Shown: positions 1 through 5,843, counted from the first letter of the stretch. The stretch: 6,364 bases of DNA from CBFGWV01 sp965652545 (GCA_965652545.1 CBFGWV010000285.1:1-6364), one strand, 5' to 3'. The notes: generated by a model not told the origin, from the letters alone. Program-made: numbers and translations.

Positions 1-2
1 CC

Positions 3-167
3 GCCGGCGTCATCGGCCGCGACCACATCCTGGGCGATCTGTACGACTTGTGCAGCGGCCGCGTGCCGGGCCGACAGTCTCCTGAGGCTATCACCGTCTA
101 CAAGAACGGCGGTGGCGGCCATCTCGATCTCTACACCGCCATGTACCTGGCCAGGATGAGCTCATGA
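3..167 (+). CDS. Ornithine cyclodeaminase / mu-crystallin family protein, C-terminal end (partial)
   Basis: Only the last 54 codons are in the window, in frame from base 3 to a TGA at 165-167. The tail reads GRVPGRQSPEAITVYKNGGG followed by GHLDLYTAMYLA. This matches the C-terminal signature of the ornithine cyclodeaminase/mu-crystallin family, where a GR-x-SP-x-xIT-x-(Y/F)K motif precedes the last helix. Members are NAD(P)-dependent and include ornithine cyclodeaminase, alanine dehydrogenase and ketimine reductases such as delta1-pyrroline-2-carboxylate reductase. The catalytic and Rossmann portions lie outside the window, so substrate cannot be read here. Linkage to a proline racemase superfamily gene two genes downstream favours a cyclic imino acid reductase (inference). 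Its stop overlaps the next start as ATGA, so the two are probably translationally coupled. Family call is fairly sure; function is not. Confidence 0.8.
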   Translation, partial: AGVIGRDHILGDLYDLCSGRVPGRQSPEAITVYKNGGGGHLDLYTAMYLARMSS

Positions 168-2152
168 GCAGCACCCCGTTCGCGCACCTGTTCTCACCGC
201 TGGATCTGCGCCACAAGCGGCTGAAGAACCGCCTCACCTTCGGTGCACATACGGCCAACATGTCCGACAACGGGCTGCCCGGCGAGCGCCACCGCGGTTA
301 CTACGAGGAGCGTGCCCGCGGCGGTGCGGGGATGATCGTGGTGGAACCGGTGCCGGTGCATGCCGCCGCCGTGCTCACCCGTGGCAACTTCCGCGTCCAG
401 GACGATGCGGTCATTCCGGGCTTTCGCCGGATCACCGAAGCCTGCAAGGCGCACGATGTGGTGATGATCCAGCAGCTCTACCATGTCGGCCAGCACGCGG
501 ACTACGACAACAGTTATCACGCCGGCTGGTCGCCCTCGGGCCTGCCCTCGTACCACGACTCCGACGGCAGCCATGCCATGAGCGAGACGGAGATCGAAGA
601 GACCATCGAGGCCTTTGTGCGCGCCGCGCACCGCGCGCAGGCCTGCGGCTTCGACGGCGTGGAGCTCTTTGCCGCCTATCACGCGCTGATCGACCAGTTC
701 TGGACACCGTGGTCGAACCGCCGCGACGACCGCTGGGGCGGCAGCTTCGCCAACCGCGTGCGTTTCTCCAGCGAGCTGATGAGTCGCATCCGCGCACGCT
801 GCGGTGAGGATTTCATCATCGGGCTGGCCATCAACCTGCACCCGGAGGTCGAGGTCTCGCTGTCGGTGGAGGCCATGCAGGAGATCATCGCCTGGCACGA
901 CGAGCGCGCCTTGATGGACTATGTCACCTGCGGCACCGGCAGTTACTTCGACTTTTACCCGCTGATGCCCACGGTGCTCTACGGCGACAAGCTCGGCGCC
1001 GGCTACGCCGAGGCGCTCAAGGCCGTGGTCAAGCATGCCAAGGTCCAGGCCGAGAGCGCCATCCGCACCCCCGAGGCCGCAAACGGGGTGATCTCCAGCG
1101 GGCAGGCCGACATGGTGAGCATCGTGCGCGGGCAGATCGCCGATCCGCACCTGGGCAACAAGGCCCGCGACGGCCGGCCGGAGACCATCCGCCCCTGTCT
1201 GTCGTGCAACCAGATGTGCTGGGGCCGGCGCTACCGGGATTATTGGATCTCCTGCTTGGTCAACCCGTCGTCGGGGCGGGAGTTCGAATGGGGCGGCGAC
1301 CGTTTCACACCGGCTGAGACGCCGCGGACGGTTCTGGTGGTTGGCGGTGGGCCGGCGGGTCTGGAAACCGCCCGCGTGGCGACCGAGCGCGGGCATCGGG
1401 TGATTCTGGCCGAAGCCAGCGCCGAACTCGGCGGCCGCTTCCGCCTGGCCGGGCTGCAACCGCGGCGGGCGCAGATTCTGGACCTGATCCAATGGTGGAC
1501 ACAGGAACTGGAACGCCTGGGTGTGGAGGTGCGGCTGAACACACTCGTCGAGCCCGACGACGTCGCGGCCTTTGGTGCCGATGTCGTCGTCTCGGCCACC
1601 GGCGCCTTGTCTGCGGAAACGGCCTTCCAACGCGCCCTGCCCCAGTTCGATGCCCTGCCGGGCTTGGCCAATGGCAATGTCGCCAGTGTGGAGGACGTCA
1701 TGGGCCGTGCCGCGCGCCCGGGCAAACGCGTCATCGTGCTCGACGATATCGGCCACTGGCATGGCGCGGGTACAGCCTGGCACCTGGCCGAGCACGGTCA
1801 CGACGTCACCGTGGTGACCCGCTTCCCGATGATGGCCTGGGAACTGCAACGCACCGCTGCCGACTGGCCGCTGCGTAAACGGCTCAAGACCCTGGGCGTG
1901 CGCGAGATCGGCGATGCCGCCATCCGCCACTGGCACGGTGATGCCGCCGAGGTCGTCGACCTGCGCGATGGCGAGATCACCCGCATCGAGGCCGACACGC
2001 TGGTCGTCGCTGCCGTACCCGAGGCCCAGACCTGGCTGGCCGAGGGCCTTGCCGGCACTGGTGTCGAGGTCCGCAGCGTGGGCGACTGCGTCGCCCCGCG
2101 GCTGGCGGTCATGGCAATTTACGAAGGGCGCAAACTGGCGATGTCGCTGTGA
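164..2152 (+). CDS. Trimethylamine-dehydrogenase-type FMN/[4Fe-4S]/FAD-fold oxidoreductase (probable amine or N-methyl amino acid dehydrogenase/demethylase)
   Basis: A 662-residue multidomain flavoprotein. Residues about 5-345 form an old-yellow-enzyme TIM barrel: LFSPLDL-KNRLTFGAHT near the N-terminus, EERARGGAGMIVVE at 48-61, the active-site strand GVELFAAYHALIDQFWTP at about 165-182 with His173, and NRRDDRWGGS after it. Residues 345-364 carry C-x2-C-x3-C-x11-C (Cys345, 348, 352, 364), the [4Fe-4S] ligand set of the TMADH/2,4-dienoyl-CoA reductase family. From 390 comes a dinucleotide fold with GGGPAG at 394-399 and a C-terminal VGDC at 639-642. The second nucleotide-binding segment (VIVLDDIGHWHGAG, about 523-536) lacks the usual Gly-rich motif. 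Loss of this motif is characteristic of TMADH, dimethylamine and histamine dehydrogenases, which pass electrons to ETF rather than NAD(P)H. An amine or N-methylated amino acid substrate is therefore inferred. The start is chosen by the ATGA overlap and an AGGA 7 bases upstream. NADH:flavin oxidoreductase is the safe generic name. Confidence 0.9.
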   Translation: MSSTPFAHLFSPLDLRHKRLKNRLTFGAHTANMSDNGLPGERHRGYYEERARGGAGMIVVEPVPVHAAAVLTRGNFRVQDDAVIPGFRRITEACKAHDVVMIQQLYHVGQHADYDNSYHAGWSPSGLPSYHDSDGSHAMSETEIEETIEAFVRAAHRAQACGFDGVELFAAYHALIDQFWTPWSNRRDDRWGGSFANRVRFSSELMSRIRARCGEDFIIGLAINLHPEVEVSLSVEAMQEIIAWHDERALMDYVTCGTGSYFDFYPLMPTVLYGDKLGAGYAEALKAVVKHAKVQAESAIRTPEAANGVISSGQADMVSIVRGQIADPHLGNKARDGRPETIRPCLSCNQMCWGRRYRDYWISCLVNPSSGREFEWGGDRFTPAETPRTVLVVGGGPAGLETARVATERGHRVILAEASAELGGRFRLAGLQPRRAQILDLIQWWTQELERLGVEVRLNTLVEPDDVAAFGADVVVSATGALSAETAFQRALPQFDALPGLANGNVASVEDVMGRAARPGKRVIVLDDIGHWHGAGTAWHLAEHGHDVTVVTRFPMMAWELQRTAADWPLRKRLKTLGVREIGDAAIRHWHGDAAEVVDLRDGEITRIEADTLVVAAVPEAQTWLAEGLAGTGVEVRSVGDCVAPRLAVMAIYEGRKLAMSL

Positions 2153-2216
2153 TGCGCACACTTCGGTGTATTCCCCCTAAGGTCCCCTGATCAACGTTCG
2201 CTGAGAGAAACTGACG

Positions 2217-3257
2217 ATGCGCAGCACGAAAGTCATCCATGTCGTCTCCTGCCATGCAGAGGGCGAGGTCGGCGATGTGATCGTCGGCGGCGTCGCGCCT
2301 CCGCCGGGCGATACCCTCTGGGCGCAACGCAAATGGATCGCAGAAGACCAAACGCTCAGAAACTTCGTGCTCAACGAACCGCGTGGCGGGGTGTTCCGTC
2401 ATGTGAATCTATTGGTGCCGCCGAAGCATCCCGAGGCGCAGGCCGCGTGGATCATCATGGAGCCGGAGGATACGCCGCCGATGTCCGGCTCGAACTCGAT
2501 CTGCGTGTCGACCGTACTGCTCGATACCGGCATCATCCCGATGCAGGAGCCGGTGACCGAGATGGTGTTGGAGGCACCCGGCGGCTTGGTGCGTGTGCGT
2601 GCCGACTGCGCCGACGGTAAGGCGCAGCGCATCACGGTCGAGAACCTGCCCTCGTTCGCCAGCAAGATCGGCGTCCCGCTAGAGGTCGAGGGGCTTGGTA
2701 CGATCACCGTAGACACCGCCTACGGTGGCGACAGCTTCGTCGTCGTCGATGCGCCCGTCCTGGGGCTTGCGCTGGAGCGCAGCGAGGCGCGCGATCTTGC
2801 CGAGCTCGGTGTGCGGATCACCAATGCAGCCAATAGGCAACTGGCGTTCTTTCACCCCGAGCGCCCCGACTGGCGCCATCATTCGTTCTGCCTCTTTGCC
2901 GGCGCGCTCAACCGTGACGACAACGGCCTGAGCGCGAAATCCGTCGTGTCCATCCAGCCCGGCAAGCTCGACCGGTCGCCGACCGGGACGGCCGTGTCGG
3001 CCCGTATGGCGCTGTTGCATGCCCGGGGTGACATGGCTGTCGGGGATCGTTTTACCGGGGTTTCGATCATCGGGTCGCAATTCCATGGCCAGATCCTGGG
3101 CACTACCCTGGTCGGCGATGTGCCCGCCATCCGCCCGCAGATCAGCGGGCGGGCGTGGGTCACCGGTACGCACCAGCACTTGCTGGACCCAAGCGACCCG
3201 TGGCCGGGCGGCTATCGCGTGGCGGATACCTGGCCGATGAAAGGGCAGGAGGCGTAA
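2217..3257 (+). CDS. Proline racemase superfamily protein with Ser/Thr active site (hydroxyproline dehydratase-like)
   Basis: A 346-residue protein with the full proline racemase superfamily layout. It opens with SCHAEGEVGDVIVGG at about 11-25, then NEPRGGVFRHVNLLVP at 53-68. The first catalytic loop follows at 89-95 (MSGSNSI), then GGDSFVVVDAP at 170-180 and the second catalytic loop LDRSPTGTAVSARMA at 251-265. In proline racemases and 4-hydroxyproline 2-epimerases these loops read MCGH and DRSPCGTG, with both cysteines acting as acid/base. In trans-3-hydroxy-L-proline dehydratases the second Cys is Thr. Here the pair is Ser90/Thr256, and the His of MCGH is also Ser (Ser92). Two-base racemization by cysteines is therefore not possible. 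A dehydratase or another lyase role on a hydroxylated proline is inferred. The start has a weak GAGAG nine bases upstream and follows the flavoprotein gene by 64 bp on the same strand, consistent with one operon. Length is normal for the family. Confidence 0.88.
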   Translation: MRSTKVIHVVSCHAEGEVGDVIVGGVAPPPGDTLWAQRKWIAEDQTLRNFVLNEPRGGVFRHVNLLVPPKHPEAQAAWIIMEPEDTPPMSGSNSICVSTVLLDTGIIPMQEPVTEMVLEAPGGLVRVRADCADGKAQRITVENLPSFASKIGVPLEVEGLGTITVDTAYGGDSFVVVDAPVLGLALERSEARDLAELGVRITNAANRQLAFFHPERPDWRHHSFCLFAGALNRDDNGLSAKSVVSIQPGKLDRSPTGTAVSARMALLHARGDMAVGDRFTGVSIIGSQFHGQILGTTLVGDVPAIRPQISGRAWVTGTHQHLLDPSDPWPGGYRVADTWPMKGQEA

Positions 3258-3337
3258 CTATCCATCGAGCGCATCGACACGATGGCGCCGATGTTCGATT
3301 GAGGTCGTGGTCCGAAATCCACGGCGCACAAAGATAT

Positions 3338-3449
3338 GTAGGATGGGTTGAGCGCAGCGATACCCATCGGTGAACGAAGACGCAGGTCGCGGGAAGGTGG
3401 CTTCGATTGGGTGGGGCTGATGGGTATCGCTGCGCTCAACCCATCCTAC
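3338..3449. repeat. 112-bp intergenic inverted-repeat element with perfect 31-bp arms
   Basis: The left arm 3338-3368 begins GTAGGATGGGTTGAGCGCAG and the right arm 3419-3449 is its exact reverse complement over all 31 bases. A 50-base spacer lies between (3369-3418). It occupies most of the 319-bp gene-free stretch 3258-3576 between the operon and the convergent GST gene. No transposase and no clear target duplication are visible. From memory, GTAGGATGGGTTGAGCG-type sequences are dispersed many times in intergenic DNA of various Gammaproteobacteria and generate spurious short ORFs ending in MGIAALNPSY, as happens here on both strands. It is most likely a non-autonomous palindromic repeat. As RNA it would form a very strong hairpin from either strand and could stop transcription or protect the 3' ends of the convergent transcripts (inference). 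The rest of 3258-3576 shows only the GST-side hairpin and a short in-frame peptide tail after the racemase gene. Confidence 0.85.
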
Positions 3450-3534
3450 GGCGCCGTCGACCCGGCCGCTGAGTTACGATTCCCGCCCGTCCAAGCGTGG
3501 CATGGAGCTTCTGATATCCAAAGCCGTCGATGCG

Positions 3535-3565
3535 CGGACCGGTGGTGGGCGTCGCCACCGGTCCG
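3535..3565 (-). terminator. Hairpin 11 bp past the end of the GST gene, possible terminator
   Basis: GGACCGGTGG (3536-3545) pairs perfectly with CCACCGGTCC (3555-3564), extended by a C-G pair (3535/3565), around a 9-base loop. On the minus strand it lies just after the TGA of the GST-like gene, where a terminator for the doxX-gst transcript would be expected. The sequence that follows on that strand has only a three-T run, so it is not a classic intrinsic terminator. It may instead be an mRNA-stabilising stem. Confidence 0.4.
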
Positions 3566-3576
3566 TACCGGCAGGT

Positions 3577-4245
3577 TCAACGCAGCAAGGTACTGAGCCA
3601 GCTGTTGTGGCCTTTGACGAACGCGATCAGCCGCATTTCGTAGTCCGACCCCACCGCCGCGCGGACCGACGGCCGGCTCGCCAGGCGCTCCCGCCAGGCG
3701 TGCAGCTTGGGGAAGTCCGCGGTGTAGCTGCCCTGACCGTGCGCCTCGAACACCTCGAAGTAGCGGAACACCGGTGCAAATACCGCATCCACCAGGCTGA
3801 AGGCCTCGCCACCGAACCACGGACCGCCGGTGCTGATCGCCGCCTCCAGCGGGGCGAACTGCCGGCTCAAGCGCCGGCGGGCTTTCTCATAACCCTCCTG
3901 CAACGGATCGGTCTCCAGGGTCCAGATGGTCTGGAGAATCTCCGACCCCAGGCCGATCCAGGCCCGGTGCCGCGCCCGCTCCACCGGGTCGCGCGGGTGC
4001 AGCGGCCGCGCCGTCACCTCCTCCAGGTACTCCACGATGGCGGCAGACTCGAACAAAGGCTCGCCACCGGTCAGCAGGACCGGCACCCGCCCCAGCGGCG
4101 AGACCGTCTCGAACCAGGCCGGTGGGTCGTTCAGGTCGATGATCTCGCGTTGGAAGGGGACCGCCTTCTCGGCCAGCGCGATCGCAGCGCGCTGGACATA
4201 AGGGCACAGGTGATGACTGACCAGGGTGAGCTCAGGCGCCGGCAT
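3577..4245 (-). CDS. Glutathione S-transferase family protein (thioredoxin-fold N-terminus, Cys-type active site)
   Basis: A 222-residue cytosolic-GST-like protein. The N-terminal thioredoxin-like domain (about 5-80) has CPY at residues 14-16 (LCPYVQRAAIAL). Cysteine in this place is typical of omega, lambda and related Cys-GSTs, which favour glutathione-dependent reductions and deglutathionylations over classical conjugation. The cis-proline motif RVPVL is at 53-57 and the glutathione-binding ESAAIVEYL at 66-74. The helical C-terminal domain holds the N-capping box SLVD at 150-153. The start at 4245 is preferred over an upstream in-frame ATG at 4302. It lies five bases after GGAGGT (minus strand, 4251-4256) and gives the normal family N-terminus. 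The start sits inside the doxX gene, overlapping its end by 14 bp, so translation is probably coupled. Family is sure; the substrate cannot be read from sequence. Confidence 0.93.
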   Translation of the reverse strand: MPAPELTLVSHHLCPYVQRAAIALAEKAVPFQREIIDLNDPPAWFETVSPLGRVPVLLTGGEPLFESAAIVEYLEEVTARPLHPRDPVERARHRAWIGLGSEILQTIWTLETDPLQEGYEKARRRLSRQFAPLEAAISTGGPWFGGEAFSLVDAVFAPVFRYFEVFEAHGQGSYTADFPKLHAWRERLASRPSVRAAVGSDYEMRLIAFVKGHNSWLSTLLR

Positions 4246-4666
4246 GACGCACCTCCGCAGGTTTGGCGCCAAGCAACTGACGCAGGCTGTAGGCGCCGTC
4301 ACCCAGCAGTGCCTGGACGATCACCAGCACAATCAGGAACAACGGGTACTCCCAGCCGCCACCCTCGGCGCTGAACACCCAACCGTTGCCCGCGTGCACC
4401 CAGAATGCACCCAGCAACACCGGCAAGGTCGCCAACGCCACCCAACGGGTCTGCACGCCGAGGATCAACAACACACCGGCGATGGCCTCGACCGCGAAGA
4501 CCAGATAGGCCGAAAAGCCAGGCAACCCCAGGCTTTGGAAGAACCCTGCCGTGCCCGGCAAGGTGAACACCATGAGCTTGAGCACCACGCTGTGGGCGAG
4601 GAACATCACGCCCAGACTCACACGTAGCAAAGTGGCCGCCAGGGCCGATTGATCGAGGCGATTCAT
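4232..4666 (-). CDS. DoxX family integral membrane protein
   Basis: A 144-residue, very hydrophobic protein with four predicted membrane helices at about 12-35, 51-71, 75-92 and 107-128. This is the DoxX architecture. Typical features are the LLRVSLGVMFLAHS first helix, a FFQSLGLPG loop, an acidic residue inside helix 2 (FAVEAIAGVLLILG) and a GDGAYSL-RQLLG end. DoxX-family proteins are small inner-membrane proteins. The best known is a subunit of archaeal thiosulfate:quinone oxidoreductase, while bacterial members have been tied to redox homeostasis and detoxification. The ATG at 4666 is chosen over an in-frame ATG at 4726. It starts the normal DoxX N-terminus and has GGAG ten bases upstream, whereas the longer form adds 20 polar residues unlike the family. 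It overlaps the GST gene downstream and lies divergent from the LysR gene. A role in quinone or thiol stress is inferred. Confidence 0.88.
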   Translation of the reverse strand: MNRLDQSALAATLLRVSLGVMFLAHSVVLKLMVFTLPGTAGFFQSLGLPGFSAYLVFAVEAIAGVLLILGVQTRWVALATLPVLLGAFWVHAGNGWVFSAEGGGWEYPLFLIVLVIVQALLGDGAYSLRQLLGAKPAEVRHAGA

Positions 4667-4712
4667 GTTCGGGGTACTCCACTTGGGTTGACGATGGGCG
4701 TAGCCTAGCCTC

Positions 4713-4741
4713 TTGCACACGCGCATGAGAATTCAAAGAAT
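4713..4741 (+). promoter_or_regulatory. Candidate sigma70-type promoter of the LysR gene
   Basis: TTGCAC (4713-4718) resembles a -35 box, and AAGAAT (4736-4741) after a 17-base spacer resembles a -10 box. The predicted start of transcription, around 4748, falls inside the palindromic operator that follows. This would fit negative autoregulation. The -10 match is only 4 of 6, so this is a weak call. An alternative -10 is TTTAAT at 4749-4754, but it lacks a good -35. Confidence 0.35.
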
Positions 4742-4743
4742 CC

Positions 4744-4770
4744 GCAAATTTAATTTGCATAGATGCAAAT
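4744..4770. promoter_or_regulatory. Interlocked palindromic operator with three GCAAAT half-sites
   Basis: Two palindromes share the middle arm. GCAAATT-T-AATTTGC (4744-4758) has perfect 7-bp arms, and ATTTGCAT-AG-ATGCAAAT (4753-4770) has perfect 8-bp arms. They are built from GCAAAT at 4744-4749, its inverse at 4753-4758 and GCAAAT again at 4765-4770. The two direct copies are 21 bp apart, about two helical turns. The stretch is strikingly AT-rich in GC-rich DNA. It lies in the gap between the divergent doxX and LysR genes, 15 bp before the LysR start. It is the natural candidate for the binding site of that LysR-type regulator. Confidence 0.7.
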
Positions 4771-4785
4771 ACGGAGAAAAGGCCC

Positions 4786-5679
4786 ATGAGTCTGGACTGG
4801 GAGGCCTTGCGAACGTTCCTCGCCATCGCCCGCCTGGGTGGCCTGGCACCGGCCGCGCGGGCGTTGAAGGTAAATCACTCCACCGTGTTCCGCCGGCTGG
4901 AGGCGCTGGAAGCCAGCCTCGACACCCGTTTGTTCGACCGCCACCCGCGCGCCTATGTGCTGACGGCCGCCGGGGACGCTCTGCTGCCGGAGGCTGCCGA
5001 TGTCGAAGAGCGCCTGCTGGCGGTCGAGCGCCGCTTCACCGGTCGCGACCAGATACCCGGCGGGCGGGTGCGCGTCACCACCACCAACACCTTGGCGCGG
5101 CATTTTCTGTTTCCACGCCTGAGCAGCTTCCGCCAGCGTTATTCGCAGATCACCATCGACTTGATCACCGACAACTCCCTGCTCGACCTGGCCCGGCTGG
5201 AAGCCGATATCGCGGTGCGCGGCGACGACAACCCGCCCGACTACCTCATCGGCCGGCGCATGGGTACCGTCCACTGGGCGCCGTACGTGCACCGAGATTT
5301 GCTCGACGGCAACCCACTCCAGTCGCCCTGGAGCGAGTTGCCCATCATCGGCCTGGACGACAGCCTCACCCGCGTCCCGGTCAGCGGCTGGCTGCGTCGC
5401 CACCGCCCCGACGCCACCTTGCGCCTGAGTGATGTCGACCTCGTCCTAGAAGCCGTCCTCGCCGGCCTCGGCGTCGGCTGGGTGCCCTGCTTCATGGTCG
5501 GCGAAGGCTGCGATCTGACCGCCCTCGCCCCACCCGACCCGGCACTGGCCACCGGCCTGTGGCTGCTCACCCACCGCGACCTGCGCCGCACCGCGCGGGT
5601 CAAGGTGGTCATGGACTGGCTGAACGACACCATCCGCCGCGACTGGCCGGCCTGCGCCAAGGCCAAGACCAGCGATTAG
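4786..5679 (+). CDS. LysR-type transcriptional regulator
   Basis: A 297-residue protein of normal LysR length. The N-terminal winged helix-turn-helix spans about 4-62: LRTFLAIARLGGLAPAARAL, the recognition helix VNHSTVFRRLEALEASLDTRLF at about 29-50, and the wing ending TAAGDALLP. A linker helix follows at about 68-86. Residues about 92-290 form the periplasmic-binding-protein-like effector domain, with GGRVRVTTTNTLARHFLFPRL at the entry, DIAVRG at 141-146 and LAGLGVGWVPCFM at 225-237. The effector is unknown. The gene points away from doxX-gst across a 119-bp gap holding a palindromic operator. It therefore probably controls that pair and itself, as is usual for LysR regulators. The start has GGAG nine bases upstream and is the normal family N-terminus. 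The stop TAG at 5677-5679 is partly made by the mobile element downstream. Confidence 0.95.
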   Translation: MSLDWEALRTFLAIARLGGLAPAARALKVNHSTVFRRLEALEASLDTRLFDRHPRAYVLTAAGDALLPEAADVEERLLAVERRFTGRDQIPGGRVRVTTTNTLARHFLFPRLSSFRQRYSQITIDLITDNSLLDLARLEADIAVRGDDNPPDYLIGRRMGTVHWAPYVHRDLLDGNPLQSPWSELPIIGLDDSLTRVPVSGWLRRHRPDATLRLSDVDLVLEAVLAGLGVGWVPCFMVGEGCDLTALAPPDPALATGLWLLTHRDLRRTARVKVVMDWLNDTIRRDWPACAKAKTSD

Positions 5680-5843
5680 GAGGCTGTCGGACTTGAGCGC
5701 CCGTAGCGAGGGACGTCGGTGTCGAGACAGATTCTTCTATCGTTTGCGGAAGATAGCCTTAAGCTTCTGACAAAAACGATAGGGGAATATGGCCGATATC
5801 CGGCTTTCCGCAGTAGGACAGTCTCAAGTCCGACAGCCTCCTA
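5677..5843. mobile_element. MITE-like non-autonomous element with perfect terminal inverted repeats, flanked by TA
   Basis: The left end 5677-5697 (begins TAGGAGGCTGTCGG, ends ACTTGAG) and the right end 5823-5843 are exact 21-bp inverted repeats. Counting the outer TA on each side (5677-5678 and 5842-5843) as a target duplication, the element is 163 bp (5679-5841) with 19-bp ends beginning GGAGG. TA duplication is the habit of the IS630/Tc1-mariner group, but the family is not proven. The TA could equally belong to the repeat. No transposase fits inside. Nested inside are CTATCGTTT (5737-5745) with its inverse at 5774-5782, and TGCGGAA (5745-5751) with its inverse at 5806-5812. The transcript could therefore fold extensively and might act as a terminator for both convergent genes. 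The interior looks less GC-rich than the flanking genes. Confidence 0.75.

Noticed and set aside
194..2161. Long open frame (655 codons) antisense to the flavoprotein gene
   Set aside because: It mirrors the codon pattern of a GC-rich gene on the other strand. Its translation is low-complexity in Arg, Gly, Ala and His, with no recognisable domain, while the + frame has full family motifs.
2153..2216. Separate promoter or riboswitch before the racemase-like gene
   Set aside because: The 64-bp gap shows no -35/-10 pair, hairpin or conserved leader that I could recognise. Read-through from the flavoprotein gene is simpler.
3155..3596. Short frames in and around the inverted repeat giving peptides such as MGIAALNPSY on both strands
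   Set aside because: The same peptide appears from both arms because the arms are inverted copies. These are typical spurious products of this repeat and have no ribosome-binding support.
3502..4374. 290-codon + strand frame across the GST gene
   Set aside because: It is antisense to a well-supported GST with intact motifs. The translation is rich in Arg, Gln and Pro and resembles no known family.
4713..5432. 239-codon + strand frame overlapping the LysR gene in another frame
   Set aside because: Its product is Arg/Pro/Ala/His-rich with no domain, while the LysR frame has the full HTH and effector domain.
5679..5841. Possible small transposase gene or small RNA gene in the MITE-like element
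   Set aside because: No frame of useful length exists inside, and no convincing promoter was seen. The structure is explained by its inverted repeats.
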